The notes beneath the pieces were generated by a model, which worked only from the letters and a program-made list of their open reading frames with translations, did not search any database and was not told where the DNA came from. DNA of 64,000 nucleotides, taken from the NCBI RefSeq assembly GCF_014217785.1, contig NZ_CP048814.1:3100001-3164000 (forward strand), read 5' to 3'. Below are positions 9,653 to 18,603 of the stretch, piece after piece; within the stretch, counting starts at the first letter, position 1; each line of letters opens with the position of its first letter. Source of the DNA: Rhodococcus triatomae. Lineage in GTDB: Bacteria > Actinomycetota > Actinomycetes > Mycobacteriales > Mycobacteriaceae. The translations under genes were made by a program, and so were the position numbers.

Positions 9653-10552
9653 TCAGCTCACCCGGAGCCGCCACAGCGGCGACACCGGGCCGTGACCGGC
9701 CCCGAGGTCGTACGCCGCTTCGAGGCAGCGGGTCACCCACTCCTTGGCGAACTCGAACGCGTCCGGCACCGAGTACCCGTGTGCCAGAGCACACGCGACG
9801 GCTGCGGCCAGGGTGTCGCCGCCACCGTGGTCGTTGCCCGTGTCGATCCGTGGGGCGGTGAACTCGAGGAACCGGTCCCCGTCGAAGAGCAGGTCGGTAC
9901 TCACCGAGGACGAACGCAGGTGGCCGCCCTTGACCACGGACCACCGTGCACCCAGCGCGTGGAGGGATTCGGCCGCCCGGCGGGCGGTGGCGTCGTCGAC
10001 GACGTCGATGCCGGTGATCAGCCGAACCTCGTCCAGGTTCGGGGTGACGACGGTGGCGACGGGAATGAGCGTGTTCCGCACCGCGTCGAGCGCTTCCTCG
10101 TGCAGGAGCGGATCGCCGTGCATGGACGCACACACCGGGTCGACGACGAGCGGCACGGGCTGATCGCGCCCGATCCCCACCTCGGTGCACACCGCCGCGA
10201 CGGCCTCGATGATCGCGGTGGAGGCGAGCATGCCGGTCTTGGCGGCCGTGACGCCGATGTCGCCGACGACGGATCGCACCTGGTCGGCGACGATCTGCGG
10301 CGGGATCTCGTGGAATCCGCTGACACCGACCGAGTTCTGCACGGTGACGGCCGCGACCGCCACACAGGCGTGGACGCCGCACATCGCCATCGTCCGGCTG
10401 TCGGCCTGGATCCCGGCGCCGCCGCCGGAGTCGGTGCCGGCAATGGTGAGTGCGCGTACGGGAGTCTGCCCGGAGGGGGCCAGGGGAAGCAGGGTCACGG
10501 ATTCGGACCCTACCGGCGACGGCCGGTCGGATCGGGGTGCGGCGGTGTCCAT
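9653..10552 (-). CDS. thiD: Hydroxymethylpyrimidine (phosphate) kinase
   Basis: A 299-residue ThiD that phosphorylates HMP and HMP-P to supply ThiE. ALTIAGTDSGGGAGIQAD starts the ribokinase-like fold; AKTGMLAS, VVDPVCASMHGDPLL, VVTPNLDEV and the catalytic anion-hole motif NDHGGGDTLAAAVACAL near residue 240 follow. The last motif is usually GTGC or GAGC and here reads HGGGDT. ATG 10552 has GGGAGAGAG just upstream and sits directly behind a TPP riboswitch. thiC does not follow it here, unlike in mycobacteria. Confidence 0.9.
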   Translation of the reverse strand: MDTAAPRSDRPSPVGSESVTLLPLAPSGQTPVRALTIAGTDSGGGAGIQADSRTMAMCGVHACVAVAAVTVQNSVGVSGFHEIPPQIVADQVRSVVGDIGVTAAKTGMLASTAIIEAVAAVCTEVGIGRDQPVPLVVDPVCASMHGDPLLHEEALDAVRNTLIPVATVVTPNLDEVRLITGIDVVDDATARRAAESLHALGARWSVVKGGHLRSSSVSTDLLFDGDRFLEFTAPRIDTGNDHGGGDTLAAAVACALAHGYSVPDAFEFAKEWVTRCLEAAYDLGAGHGPVSPLWRLRVS

Positions 10553-10556
10553 CAAC

Positions 10557-10645
10557 TCTCTCCCTACGCCGGCATTACCCGGACAGGTTCTACGGTCGAC
10601 GGCCCCAGCCGTCCTCTCAGCCCGCTGGTGCGAGCACCCGTGTGT
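10557..10645 (-). promoter_or_regulatory. TPP riboswitch upstream of thiD
   Basis: Read on the minus strand the leader carries ACACGGGTGCTCGCACC, GCGGGCTGAGAGGACGG, GTAGAACCTGTCCGGGTAA and TGCCGGCGTAGGGAGAG, which are the TPP aptamer landmarks in order. The final GGGAGAG doubles as the thiD ribosome-binding site, so ligand binding would hide it. Confidence 0.93.
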
Positions 10646-10801
10646 GGTTCTGCATCGTTCGGTTCTGTGAACAGTAGCGGAAGTTTTCTTCACGGTGATC
10701 TGAGCGAACGACGCGTGACACGTGCGCCGGGTAGACAGGGGAGGTGCCGTGAATCGGGTTCGACGACGTGGCCGGGCCCGCACCCCGTTCGGGAGGCTCC
10801 A

Positions 10802-11140
10802 GTGACAGGTACCGCATTCGCAGAGGTGACCGACAACGCCGACCACGATCGATTCGAATGGTGGCGAGGTGGCGAGCTCGTGGGGATCCTCGGCTACTTC
10901 GAGAACGAGGACATCGAATCCGAGGAGGGGGTGGTCCCGGACTGGGACCGGGTCACCGTCTCGTTCCTGCACACGATCGTCGCGGACGAGTACTGCGGCC
11001 TGGGATTCGAGCCGGTCCTCGTGGCGGCGGCGCTCGAGCGGGCACGCAGCTACCGCTGGCTGGTGCGACCGGTGTGCACCCATGTCCGGCGCTACCTCGC
11101 CGAGCACGCCGAGTTCGGTGACGTGTCCACGGCGGCGTAG
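10802..11140 (+). CDS. Small GNAT-like N-acetyltransferase-fold protein (copy 1)
   Basis: A 112-residue protein of the short GNAT class (YjdJ-like). NADHDRFEWWRGGELVGILGYF begins the fold and HTIVADEYCGLGFEPVLVAAALERARS corresponds to the acetyl-CoA-binding helix. The Q/RxxGxG/A turn reads YCGLGF, so CoA binding may be weak. GTG 10802 has GGGAGG five bases upstream. A paralogue follows at 11196, which points to a tandem duplication. No substrate can be assigned. Confidence 0.75.
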   Translation: MTGTAFAEVTDNADHDRFEWWRGGELVGILGYFENEDIESEEGVVPDWDRVTVSFLHTIVADEYCGLGFEPVLVAAALERARSYRWLVRPVCTHVRRYLAEHAEFGDVSTAA

Positions 11141-11195
11141 CGCAGGGCATCTTCCATTCCCTTTCGCATCCCGAGGATTCGTGGATACTGGTGAC

Positions 11196-11564
11196 ATGAG
11201 TGATTCGGATCACACACGAGTCGATGAACGGCCGGTCGGTGCCGCCCCGACCGCGGAGCTGTCCGTGCGCAACGATCCCGACCATGATCGGTTCGACCTG
11301 TGGCTCGGCGGCGAACTCGTGGGCATCCTCGGCTACCGCGACGAGGCCGCCATGCCCGGAGCTGTCGCGGCACCGGGCACCGTCCTCGCGCTGATGCACA
11401 CCGTCGTCAAGGAGGAGTTCGGCGGCCGTGGATTCGCCGCCGTGCTCGTCGCGCAGGCCCTCGACGACATCCGTGACCGTGGCCTCCTGATCCGGCCCGT
11501 GTGTACGTACGTGCAGCGCTTCCTGTCGCTCCGTCCGGAGTACGGCGACCTCGTCGACGGATGA
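11196..11564 (+). CDS. Small GNAT-like N-acetyltransferase-fold protein (copy 2)
   Basis: A 122-residue paralogue of the preceding gene, sharing NDPDHDRFDLWLGGELVGILGY and HTVVKEEFGGRGFAAVLVAQALDDIRD. The CoA turn FGGRGF keeps the basic residue that copy 1 lacks, so this copy is more likely to be active. ATG 11196 is preceded by GTGGATACTGGTGAC with no strong Shine-Dalgarno. It stands alone before the promoter region of the NfeD/flotillin pair. Confidence 0.8.
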   Translation: MSDSDHTRVDERPVGAAPTAELSVRNDPDHDRFDLWLGGELVGILGYRDEAAMPGAVAAPGTVLALMHTVVKEEFGGRGFAAVLVAQALDDIRDRGLLIRPVCTYVQRFLSLRPEYGDLVDG

Positions 11565-11676
11565 CGCGCGCCTAGTTCGCATAGTTAATGTGCAGCAAAC
11601 GTCCGGTCCGACGCGGACGGTGCTAAGGTTCCCCAGGAACCCCGGCGTGGGGCCGGGGTGATCGTGTGGGGGCTGC
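11565..11676 (+). promoter_or_regulatory. Promoter/leader region of the NfeD-flotillin pair
   Basis: A locally AT-richer stretch (TAGTTCGCATAGTTAATG) followed by a hairpin-rich leader (GGTTCCCCAGGAACC and CCCCGGCGTGGGGCCGGGG) leads to the ATG at 11677. Probable promoter; exact boxes are not clear. Confidence 0.35.
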
Positions 11677-12189
11677 ATGGATATCGCGTTCGTCATCTGT
11701 CTGGTAGTCGGCATGGTCGCCCTGCTCGGGGCGTTCCTCGTCGGTGAGCTGGCGGATCTCGGTGCCGACGTCGACGGCCTCCCCTTCCTGAGTCTCACGG
11801 TCGTCGCGACCGGGCTCTTCGGCTTCGGTGCCGGCGGCGTCGCCGGAACCTGGGCCGGACTGGGAACGGTTGCCGCCACGCTGCTGGCCGTCGGGCTGGC
11901 GATCGTTCTCGTCGTCGGCACCCGCGGGCTCTTGTTGCCGTATCTACTTCGGCAGCAGGCGAACTCGCACATCGGTCGTACCTCCTACATCGGGTCGATC
12001 GGTACCGTGACCCTCGCCGTCGAGCCGGGTGGCTGGGGCGAGGTGTCGTTCGTCGATCCCGAAGGAAACCGGGTGCTGGGCCGGGCCGTCAGTGACGAAC
12101 CGGTTGCACTCACACCCGCCACCACCGTCTACATCGCCGATGTGGACGATCAGTATCTCCACGTCGTCGCAATCGACGACGCCAACTGA
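11677..12189 (+). CDS. NfeD-like membrane protein
   Basis: A 170-residue membrane protein. Hydrophobic segments lie near residues 3-25, 38-58 and 65-85, followed by a soluble OB-fold-like domain (HIGRTSYIGSIGTVTLAVEPGGWGEVSF..GRAVSDEPV..TVYIADVDDQYLHVV). NfeD/YuaF proteins pair with flotillins in membrane microdomains; the flotillin gene starts 15 bases downstream, so the pair is almost certainly one operon. Confidence 0.82.
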   Translation: MDIAFVICLVVGMVALLGAFLVGELADLGADVDGLPFLSLTVVATGLFGFGAGGVAGTWAGLGTVAATLLAVGLAIVLVVGTRGLLLPYLLRQQANSHIGRTSYIGSIGTVTLAVEPGGWGEVSFVDPEGNRVLGRAVSDEPVALTPATTVYIADVDDQYLHVVAIDDAN

Positions 12190-12204
12190 GGGAGAACTCT
12201 CCAG

Positions 12205-13776
12205 ATGATGGCCGTACTCATCGCGGTCGTGATCGCCATTGTCGTCTTCGTGGCGCTGCCGGCGATCTACGTGAAGAACTACATCAAGGTCCCACCCAAC
12301 GAGGTGGCCGTGTTCACCGGTCGCGGCAAACCCAAGGTGGTGCGCGGTGGTGCCCGGTTCAAGATCCCCGGTATCGAACGCGTCGACATCATGTCGCTCG
12401 AGCCGTTCAACGTGAGCATCAACCTCAAGAACGCCCTCTCCAACGACGGCGTCCCGGTCAATGTCGAGGCCGTCGGACTGGTACGGATCGGCTCCGCCGA
12501 CGAGGCCGTCCAGACCGCGGTCCAGCGATTCCTCACCTCGGATCTCGACGAACTGCAGCGGCAGATCAACGAGATCCTCGCGGGTTCGCTCCGCGGAATC
12601 ACGGCGACGATGACCGTCGAGGACCTCAACTCCAACCGTGATTCGCTGGCCCGCAGCGTCGTCGACGAGGCCGGTGGCGACCTGGGGCGGATCGGCATGG
12701 AGGTCGATGTCCTCAAGATCGCCGGGATCTCCGACTTCAACGGCTACCTCGAATCGCTCGGCCAGCGCCGTATCGCCGAGGTCAAGCGCGACGCCGCCAT
12801 CGGCACCGCCGAGGCCGAGCGGGATTCCCAGATCCAGTCCGCGAAGGCCCGCCAGGCCGGTTCGGTGGCGCAGGCCGAGGCCGACACCGCGATCGCGGCC
12901 GCGAACCAGCGCCGCGACGTCGAGTTCGCCCGGCTGCGGGCGCAGACCGAGGCGGAGAACGCCGAGGCGGACCAGGCCGGGCCGCTGGCGCAGGCCACCG
13001 CGGAGAAGGCGGTCGGTATCGCCCGCGAGCAGGCCGAGGCCGCTCGGGTCGAAGCCCGCACCGAGGTGGAACGTCGTCGCGCCCAGGAGTCCGAGGCGGC
13101 ATTGCAGGCGGACGTCATCGCACCCGCGGAGGCCGAACGCCAGGCCGCCATCGCCCGCGCGGAGGGTGAGCGGCGCGCCGCCATCCTGCGCGCCGAGGCG
13201 CAGGCCGAGGCCGCCAGGCAGTCCGGTGCGGCTCAGGCGGATTCGCGCAAGCTCGTCGCCGACGCGGTTCGTGCCGAGCAGGAGGCGGATGCGGACGGCC
13301 TGCGCGCCAAGCTCGCCGCCGAGGCGGACGGCCGCAAGGTCGCGGCCGATGCGCTGCGCGCCGAGCAGGAGGCGGAGGCCGACGGCCTGCGCGCCCGGCT
13401 CGAGGCGGAGGCCGTCGGTAAGCGGCAGGTCGCCGACGCACTCAACTCCTACAGCGCCGAAGCGGCTCGCCTGCTGATGTTGCCGGACGTGCTCAAGGCG
13501 CTGGTCGACGCGACCTCGGCGGCGGCGAAGCCGGTCGGTGAGATCGATCGGATCTCCATCATCGGCGGCAGCGACAGTGCTCAGGGTGGGGTCGGCTCGC
13601 TGCTGGGGATCAGCCCCCAGGTCATCGCGGGGGTCATCGAGACGCTGCAATCGAGCGGGGTCGACGTGGTCGGGATGCTCAACGGCGTGCGGGAGGTGCC
13701 GACGAACGACGCGGCGCCGGAGCCCGGGTCGGACGAGGTGCCGGAGCACAACGGAGCGCCGGTCGCGGTCGACTGA
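12205..13776 (+). CDS. Flotillin-like SPFH-domain protein
   Basis: A 523-residue flotillin-like scaffold. One N-terminal membrane helix (VLIAVVIAIVVFVALPAIYV) is followed by an SPFH domain (YIKVPPNEVAVFTGRG to about residue 200) and a long coiled coil from about 190 to 410 very rich in Ala and Glu with repeats of the form AEAERxA and ADGLRAxLxAEADG. The C-terminus is variable and acidic. Flotillins organise membrane microdomains. The start ATGATG at 12205 sits 10 bases after GGGAGAA. Operon with the NfeD-like gene. Confidence 0.88.
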   Translation: MMAVLIAVVIAIVVFVALPAIYVKNYIKVPPNEVAVFTGRGKPKVVRGGARFKIPGIERVDIMSLEPFNVSINLKNALSNDGVPVNVEAVGLVRIGSADEAVQTAVQRFLTSDLDELQRQINEILAGSLRGITATMTVEDLNSNRDSLARSVVDEAGGDLGRIGMEVDVLKIAGISDFNGYLESLGQRRIAEVKRDAAIGTAEAERDSQIQSAKARQAGSVAQAEADTAIAAANQRRDVEFARLRAQTEAENAEADQAGPLAQATAEKAVGIAREQAEAARVEARTEVERRRAQESEAALQADVIAPAEAERQAAIARAEGERRAAILRAEAQAEAARQSGAAQADSRKLVADAVRAEQEADADGLRAKLAAEADGRKVAADALRAEQEAEADGLRARLEAEAVGKRQVADALNSYSAEAARLLMLPDVLKALVDATSAAAKPVGEIDRISIIGGSDSAQGGVGSLLGISPQVIAGVIETLQSSGVDVVGMLNGVREVPTNDAAPEPGSDEVPEHNGAPVAVD

Positions 13777-13795
13777 TCACGCCGGTACCCGAACG

Positions 13796-13835
13796 AGGAA
13801 CGTCCCCTGATGCCCGGGCATCAGGGGACGTTCCT
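13796..13835. terminator. Perfect 40-base palindromic terminator
   Basis: AGGAACGTCCCCTGATGCCC and its exact complement meet with no loop bases, between the convergent flotillin and xthA genes. The symmetry suits termination from both directions. Confidence 0.85.
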
Positions 13836-13858
13836 CTGTCACACGAGTGCGGGACCGG

Positions 13859-14662
13859 CTACTCGCCGAGGTCGACGACCACGGGGGCGTGGTCGCTGGC
13901 GCCCTTGCCCTTGCGTTCGTCCCGGTCGATGTGGGCCTTGTCCACCCGGCCGGTGAGGGTGGGTGAGCCCAGGACGAAATCGATGCGCATGCCCTGCTTC
14001 TTCGGGAAGCGCAACTGCGTGTAGTCCCAGTAGGTATAGACCCCGGGGCCGGGAGCATGCGGCCGGACCACGTCGGTGAAGCCCGTGTCGAGGAACGCCT
14101 GGAAGGCGTCCCGTTCGGGCTGCGACGTGTGGGTCTTGCCTTCGAAGAACGCCGGATCCCAGACGTCCTCGTCGTGGGGAGCGACGTTCCAGTCTCCGAC
14201 CAGCGCGATCTGCTGGTCAGGGTTCTGCGTCAGCCACCGACTCGCGTCGTCCCGGAGCGTGGCGAGCCAGTCGAGCTTGTACCGATAGTGCGGATCCTCG
14301 AGCTCGCGGCCGTTGGGCACGTACAGGCTCCAGATCCGTACACCGTTGCAGGTGGCCCCGATCGCGCGTGCCTCCTGTACGGGTGCCACCTCGGGGTCCT
14401 TGTGGAAGCCGGGCTGGTTCTCGAACCCGATCTGCACGTCGTCGAGGCCGACGCGTGAGGCGATGGCCACACCGTTCCACTGGCTGATGCCGACGTGGGC
14501 CACCTGGTAGCCGAGTTCCTCGAACCGGGCGTACGGGAACTGCTCGTCCTTGCACTTGGTTTCCTGCATGGCGAGTACGTCGGTACCGGTGCGTTGCAGC
14601 CAGTCGACGATCCGGTCGGTTCGGGCACGGACGGAATTGACGTTCCAGGTAGCGATGCGCAC
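13859..14662 (-). CDS. xthA: Exodeoxyribonuclease III
   Basis: A 267-residue exonuclease III/AP endonuclease of base-excision repair. MRIATWNVNSVRAR, AMQETKCKD (catalytic Glu), LYVPNGRE, ALVGDWNVAP (Asp/Asn), PKKQGMRIDFVLGSP and GASDHAPVV (catalytic His) are all intact. The start is GTG 14662; TAGGGT lies six bases upstream, so the mRNA is probably leaderless. Matches Rv0427c in position. Confidence 0.95.
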   Translation of the reverse strand: MRIATWNVNSVRARTDRIVDWLQRTGTDVLAMQETKCKDEQFPYARFEELGYQVAHVGISQWNGVAIASRVGLDDVQIGFENQPGFHKDPEVAPVQEARAIGATCNGVRIWSLYVPNGRELEDPHYRYKLDWLATLRDDASRWLTQNPDQQIALVGDWNVAPHDEDVWDPAFFEGKTHTSQPERDAFQAFLDTGFTDVVRPHAPGPGVYTYWDYTQLRFPKKQGMRIDFVLGSPTLTGRVDKAHIDRDERKGKGASDHAPVVVDLGE

Positions 14663-14721
14663 GGTGCCACCCTAGCGGTCTCGTCCGACACCCTCACCGG
14701 GCCGCAAGGGCGAAGGTTCGA

Positions 14722-14791
14722 GATCCGCGGACGTTGTGTCGGCCGTGCTCTCGAAGGTTCGGGAGCACGGCTCGGAGTATGTCCGCGGATC
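14722..14791. repeat. Nested inverted repeat between the GNAT gene and xthA
   Basis: GATCCGCGGAC (14722-14732) pairs with GTCCGCGGATC (14781-14791), and inside it CCGTGCTC pairs with GAGCACGG. CGAAGGTTCG occurs twice as a direct repeat (14711 and 14752). It probably forms a two-tier hairpin that ends the upstream GNAT-def transcript before the xthA promoter. Confidence 0.55.
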
Positions 14792-14841
14792 CGGGAGAAG
14801 GAGCGTGCCGTCGGTGCCCGCGAGTCACGGTCGACGGGCAC

Positions 14842-15816
14842 TCACTCGACGTCGCCGCGCCCGTCGGCGGCGACCGGGACCGCGTATCGGTAACGATGGT
14901 GCTCGACCAGCCCGAGCTTCCGGTACATCGCGAGCGCGGGGGCATTGTCGTCGGTGACCTGGAGATACGTGTGGGTGGCCCCGCGCTCGCGGCCCCAGGC
15001 GATCATCTCGGCGCACACCAGGGAGCCGACACCGTGCCGGCGATGCTCGGCGGCGACCTCCACGCACGACAGGCCGACCCAGACCCTCCCGTCGGGGGCC
15101 CGGGTGATCGCGGCGCGTCCGATCGCGATCGGGGGCGCGCCGGCGTTGCCGATCCGGGCGAAACCCAGCTCACCACCGCGAATCGCACTCAGGACCTGGA
15201 TCTCCGCGGACCTGCGCCCGGTCCGGAACGGGTAACGGGCGAGCCACTCGGAATCCGGCTCCGCCGCGACCCGGGAGACCGCCGGACCGGTGGGGAGCAC
15301 GAGGTCGCCGATGTCCGCGGCGAGTACGGACACCGGGTCGGTGTCCCGGGGCCGGGGAAGCGACCCCGACGTGAGCCGATCGGGCAACAGCAGCCGCAGA
15401 GGTTGTCCGCGCACGGAGTACCAGGCGCGCAACTCGTCGGCGACCTCCTCGAACGGGGCCAGCTCGCCGGGCATCCCCAGTGGGGCCGCCGAGTTCGCGC
15501 GGCCGGTGATGCCGTGCCCGAACCGGGCGAGCCATCCACCGATCCACGCGGATTCGACACCGGGCCATCCGAGTGCGGCCGCCACCTCGAGCGAGCGGAT
15601 CTCGCCGGTGCGTACGGGCCGGGCACCGAGCGCCTTCACCGCGACGATCCGGTCGGCGGCGATCTGCACGGTGCGGTCGTCGGCGGTGCGCACGGTGACC
15701 GGCTCGTGGGCCTCGAGAACCCCGATGACGTCGGTCATCGGGTGGCTGTAGCCGGGCGGCAGACGATGGCGCACCACGACCCGGGTGCCGAGGGGGATGT
15801 CCGTGGGTACCGTCAC
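14842..15816 (-). CDS. GNAT N-acetyltransferase with N-terminal extension (Rv0428c-like)
   Basis: A 324-residue protein. The first 70 residues form a small beta-rich region (GTRVVVRHRLPPGYSHPMTDVIGVL); the C-terminal 150 form a GNAT domain with VWVGLSCVEVAAEHRRHGVGSLVCAEMIAWGRERGA (acetyl-CoA motif RRHGVG) and the final NAPALAMYRKLGLVEHHRYRY. Synteny with Rv0428c, between xthA and def, supports the assignment. It lies 10 bases downstream of def and is likely cotranscribed. Substrate unknown. Confidence 0.85.
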   Translation of the reverse strand: MTVPTDIPLGTRVVVRHRLPPGYSHPMTDVIGVLEAHEPVTVRTADDRTVQIAADRIVAVKALGARPVRTGEIRSLEVAAALGWPGVESAWIGGWLARFGHGITGRANSAAPLGMPGELAPFEEVADELRAWYSVRGQPLRLLLPDRLTSGSLPRPRDTDPVSVLAADIGDLVLPTGPAVSRVAAEPDSEWLARYPFRTGRRSAEIQVLSAIRGGELGFARIGNAGAPPIAIGRAAITRAPDGRVWVGLSCVEVAAEHRRHGVGSLVCAEMIAWGRERGATHTYLQVTDDNAPALAMYRKLGLVEHHRYRYAVPVAADGRGDVE

Positions 15817-15826
15817 CGGCGCGCGG

Positions 15827-16423
15827 TCAGTCGTCCTCGTCGTGGCCGAACGGGTCCTCGACCGTGCCGGGAACCCAGCTCAGCCCGGGCACGCCCCAGC
15901 CGGACCGCTTGATCGCCTTCTTGGCTGCGCGCGCGTTGCGGCCGACGAGGACGTCGACATACAGGAATCCGTCCAGATGGCCGGTCTCGTGCTGCAGCAT
16001 TCGAGCGAAGAATCCGCGGCCCTCGATCTCGATCGGTGTGCCCTCGGCGTCGGTGCCCGTGACCTTGGCCCACTCGGCCCGGCCGGTCGGGAACTGTTCG
16101 CCCGGAACCGACAGGCAACCCTCGAAGTCCTCGTCGGGGTCCGGCATCGTCTGCGGAATCTCCGAGGTCTCGAGCACCGGGTTGACGATCTCGCCACGGC
16201 GGCGCACGGCCTTCCCGCTCTCGTCGACGTCGGGGCAGTCGTAGACGAACAGACGCAGCGGGACTCCCACCTGGTTGGCGGCCAGGCCGACTCCGTTGGC
16301 TGCGTCCATCGTCTCGTACATGTCGCGGATGAGGTCCGCGAGCTCGGCCGGAGACTGCGTCACCGTTTCGGTGGGCTGGTGCAGGACGGGGTCGCCGATG
16401 ATCCGGATCGGGAGAATCGCCAT
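15827..16423 (-). CDS. def: Peptide deformylase
   Basis: A 198-residue peptide deformylase that removes the N-formyl group from nascent proteins. The three signature motifs are exact: [17 protein letters not shown] and QHETGHLDG, giving Cys and two His metal ligands and the catalytic Glu. Length equals mycobacterial Def. ATG 16423 ([15 protein letters not shown]) is the family start; in-frame codons upstream read unlike the family. First gene of a minus-strand pair with the GNAT gene. Confidence 0.95.
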   Translation of the reverse strand: MAILPIRIIGDPVLHQPTETVTQSPAELADLIRDMYETMDAANGVGLAANQVGVPLRLFVYDCPDVDESGKAVRRRGEIVNPVLETSEIPQTMPDPDEDFEGCLSVPGEQFPTGRAEWAKVTGTDAEGTPIEIEGRGFFARMLQHETGHLDGFLYVDVLVGRNARAAKKAIKRSGWGVPGLSWVPGTVEDPFGHDEDD

Positions 16424-16644
16424 GGCCACAGACAATAGTGGGGCACTCGAGCAGCGACGGAACTGGCCCGAGGCGCCATCGGCCCGGTCCCTCGCGTGTC
16501 GAATCCCGCCCCGGGGCTCCTCGTGGTTCAATACTTCGGAAGAACATGCGTGTAATTCGCCAGACGGCCGGTCACGAGCCGCCTGGGTTCGGGGGGAACG
16601 TGGTTTCGCTGAAGTCGGGCGAGATGAGCAAGTCGAGGAGTGAG
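16424..16644. promoter_or_regulatory. Divergent intergenic region def / DUF3263 gene
   Basis: About 220 bases between two divergent start codons. CAATAGTGGG on one strand and AATACTTCGGAAG on the other are possible promoter pieces; no operator or RNA structure stood out. Confidence 0.3.
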
Positions 16645-16989
16645 ATGGACGGCGCAGCAGCGCGTAGTCGGAACCAGTCCGGTGACAACGACAACTCGAC
16701 AGCGTCGGACCTGGGTATCCACGACCCGGGAGACGACGGACTGACGCGCCGCGAACACGACATCCTCACCTTCGAACGCCAGTGGTGGAAGTACGCGGGC
16801 GCGAAGGAAGAGGCGATCAAGGAACTCTTCGACATGTCGGCGACCCGCTACTACCAGGTCCTCAACGCGCTGGTGGATCGCCCCGAGGCGCTTGCCGCCG
16901 ACCCCATGCTCGTCAAGCGACTGCGCAGGCTGCGGGCGTCCCGGCAGAAGGCACGCGCGGCCCGGCGCCTGGGATTCGACGTCACCTGA
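16645..16989 (+). CDS. DUF3263 family protein (Rv0430-like)
   Basis: A 114-residue cytoplasmic protein. The core [31 protein letters not shown] followed by [21 protein letters not shown] is the DUF3263 domain and looks like a small helix-turn-helix (inference). The basic tail [16 protein letters not shown] supports nucleic-acid binding. ATG 16645 has GAGGAG four bases upstream; ATG 16624 would add seven residues. The order def, this gene, virR, sodC matches Rv0429c-Rv0432. Confidence 0.8.
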   Translation: MDGAAARSRNQSGDNDNSTASDLGIHDPGDDGLTRREHDILTFERQWWKYAGAKEEAIKELFDMSATRYYQVLNALVDRPEALAADPMLVKRLRRLRASRQKARAARRLGFDVT

Positions 16990-17084
16990 GTGCGCCCGGT
17001 CATGGCGGCGACAGCGGATGATCGCGGCGGCGATTCGGACGAGTGGACTCGTCCGCGGCGAGGCGAGTCGATAGGGTCGGCAGG

Positions 17085-17657
17085 GTGAGCAACCCGAAAT
17101 CCGCGTCCTCAGGACCACCGCTGCGCGCATTCGCGATGCTGTTGATCTCGCTTGCGGTGGTGTTCGCCGGTCTGGGTTTCGCCTCCCTCGGCTCGTCGGG
17201 ATCCGGTGATGCCGCACCCGCGACGGAAACCACGACCACCACCACCGATGCCCCGGCCGCCGCGCCGCCTCCTGCTGCCGCGGGGGCGGGGGCGGCGGAA
17301 CCGGATGCCGACAGCGATGCCGCGGCCGCCACGACCACCACACCGACCATGACGGCCACCGCGGCGAACGGTTCGCTCACCGCCGAGGTGCCGGTTCGTG
17401 TCTTCAACAACAGTGCGGTGACGGGTTTGGCGGCGCAGACCGCCCAGGAATTGATCACCGCGGGCTGGACGGTTGCCGAGACCGGCAACTACAGCGACGG
17501 CACGATCGCGGAAACCGCCGTGTACTACGGGAACTCGGCGGCGGAGAGGCAGGCCGCCGAGCAGATCGCCGACGAGCTCGGCGTTCCCGCCAAGCCTCGG
17601 TTCGCCGGGATCTCCAGTTCGTCGCCCGGTGTGGTCGTGATCGTCACGGCCGACTGA
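17085..17657 (+). CDS. virR: LytR C-terminal domain protein, VirR-like
   Basis: A 190-residue membrane-anchored protein: a short cytoplasmic tail, a membrane helix near residues 10-32 (FAMLLISLAVVFAGLGFASL), a low-complexity Thr/Ala/Pro linker to about 90, and a LytR_C domain (VPVRVFNNSAVTGLAAQTAQ..WTVAETGNYSD..TAVYYGN). In M. tuberculosis the Rv0431 homologue VirR affects vesicle release and envelope integrity. GTG 17085 has TAGGGT seven bases upstream, a leaderless arrangement. Confidence 0.85.
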   Translation: MSNPKSASSGPPLRAFAMLLISLAVVFAGLGFASLGSSGSGDAAPATETTTTTTDAPAAAPPPAAAGAGAAEPDADSDAAAATTTTPTMTATAANGSLTAEVPVRVFNNSAVTGLAAQTAQELITAGWTVAETGNYSDGTIAETAVYYGNSAAERQAAEQIADELGVPAKPRFAGISSSSPGVVVIVTAD

Positions 17658-17745
17658 CGGACGGGCGACCGACGCGGGTCGGGAGCCCGAAACGTCCACG
17701 TTTATGATCGATGCACCTTCTTCGCCACCCCAAAGGAGCGGTTTG

Positions 17746-18444
17746 ATGGCCTCGAGTTCCACCCGTCGGATGTCCTGGCGCGTAGTCACCCCCGTGGTGG
17801 CTGTCGCCGCGCTCGGTCTGACCGCATGCAGCAACAGCGAGGAGGCGTCGGACACTCCCGGCACCACCCCACCGGTGTGGACCGGTGCAGCGGATCCGGA
17901 CGCACACGGTGCGGCGGGTGACGGGCACGGGTCCGCCGGCCACGGCGCCTCGTCCGAGTCGCTGACCGCGGATCTGGTCGATCCCTCCGGCGCCGAGGTG
18001 GGCACGGCGACCTTCGCCGCCGTCGACGGCGGTGTGCGCGTGGCGCTGACCGTGACGGGTCTCGAACCCGGATTCCACGGCGTCCACGTCCACCAGGTCG
18101 GCGAGTGCGAGCCGCAGTCGGCGCCACCGGCCGGTGGCGACCCGGGTGCGTTCCTCTCCGCGGGCGGACACTTCCAGGCCGAGGGCCACACGGGCCATCC
18201 GTCGTCCGGCGACCTCACGTCGATCCAGGTGCTCGCGGACGGCTCCGGCGAGCTGGTGACCGTGACCGACAGCTTCACGCTGGAGGATCTGCAGGCGGGC
18301 GACGGCACCTCGCTCATGGTGCACGCCGACGCGGACAACTTCGGCAACATCCCCACCCGGTACGCACCGGCCCCCGACGAGGAGACGTTGGCGACCGGCG
18401 ATGCCGGCCCGCGCGTGGCGTGCGGGGTCATCGGCGAGCACTGA
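17746..18444 (+). CDS. sodC: Cu/Zn superoxide dismutase lipoprotein
   Basis: A 232-residue exported superoxide dismutase. The signal peptide ends in the lipobox LTAC near residue 23; a His/Gly-rich linker follows. Copper and zinc ligands are visible in GFHGVHVHQVGECE, SAGGHFQAEGHTGHPSSGDL and MVHADADNFGNIP, and the disulfide pair is GEC with VACG near the end. ATG 17746 follows AAAGGAG at a good distance. Protects the envelope from superoxide; matches Rv0432. Confidence 0.93.
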   Translation: MASSSTRRMSWRVVTPVVAVAALGLTACSNSEEASDTPGTTPPVWTGAADPDAHGAAGDGHGSAGHGASSESLTADLVDPSGAEVGTATFAAVDGGVRVALTVTGLEPGFHGVHVHQVGECEPQSAPPAGGDPGAFLSAGGHFQAEGHTGHPSSGDLTSIQVLADGSGELVTVTDSFTLEDLQAGDGTSLMVHADADNFGNIPTRYAPAPDEETLATGDAGPRVACGVIGEH

Positions 18445-18499
18445 CCCGGGCCTGGGCATCGGCTGTGCCGACCCGGGCCGGGGCATCGGCTGTACTGAT
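18443..18499. repeat. 27-bp direct repeat, two copies
   Basis: GACCCGGGCC, one variable base, then GGGCATCGGCTGT occurs at 18443 and again at 18470, immediately after the sodC stop codon. No function is evident. Confidence 0.6.
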
Positions 18500-18525
18500 C
18501 GTCGGCACGTAACGAAGGACACCAC

Positions 18526-18581
18526 CGCGAACGGGCGGTGATCGGCAGCTCATCGAGGCTGCCGATCACCGCCCGTTCGCG
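18526..18581 (+). terminator. Strong hairpin between sodC and the ligase gene
   Basis: A perfect 24-bp stem beginning CGCGAACGGGCGGTGATCGG and an 8-base loop TCATCGAG end only 22 bases before the next start codon. It probably terminates sodC transcription; its closeness to the next gene could also affect that gene's expression. Confidence 0.75.
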
Positions 18582-18603
18582 CGTGCTGTGGTTGGATCGA
18601 CAC

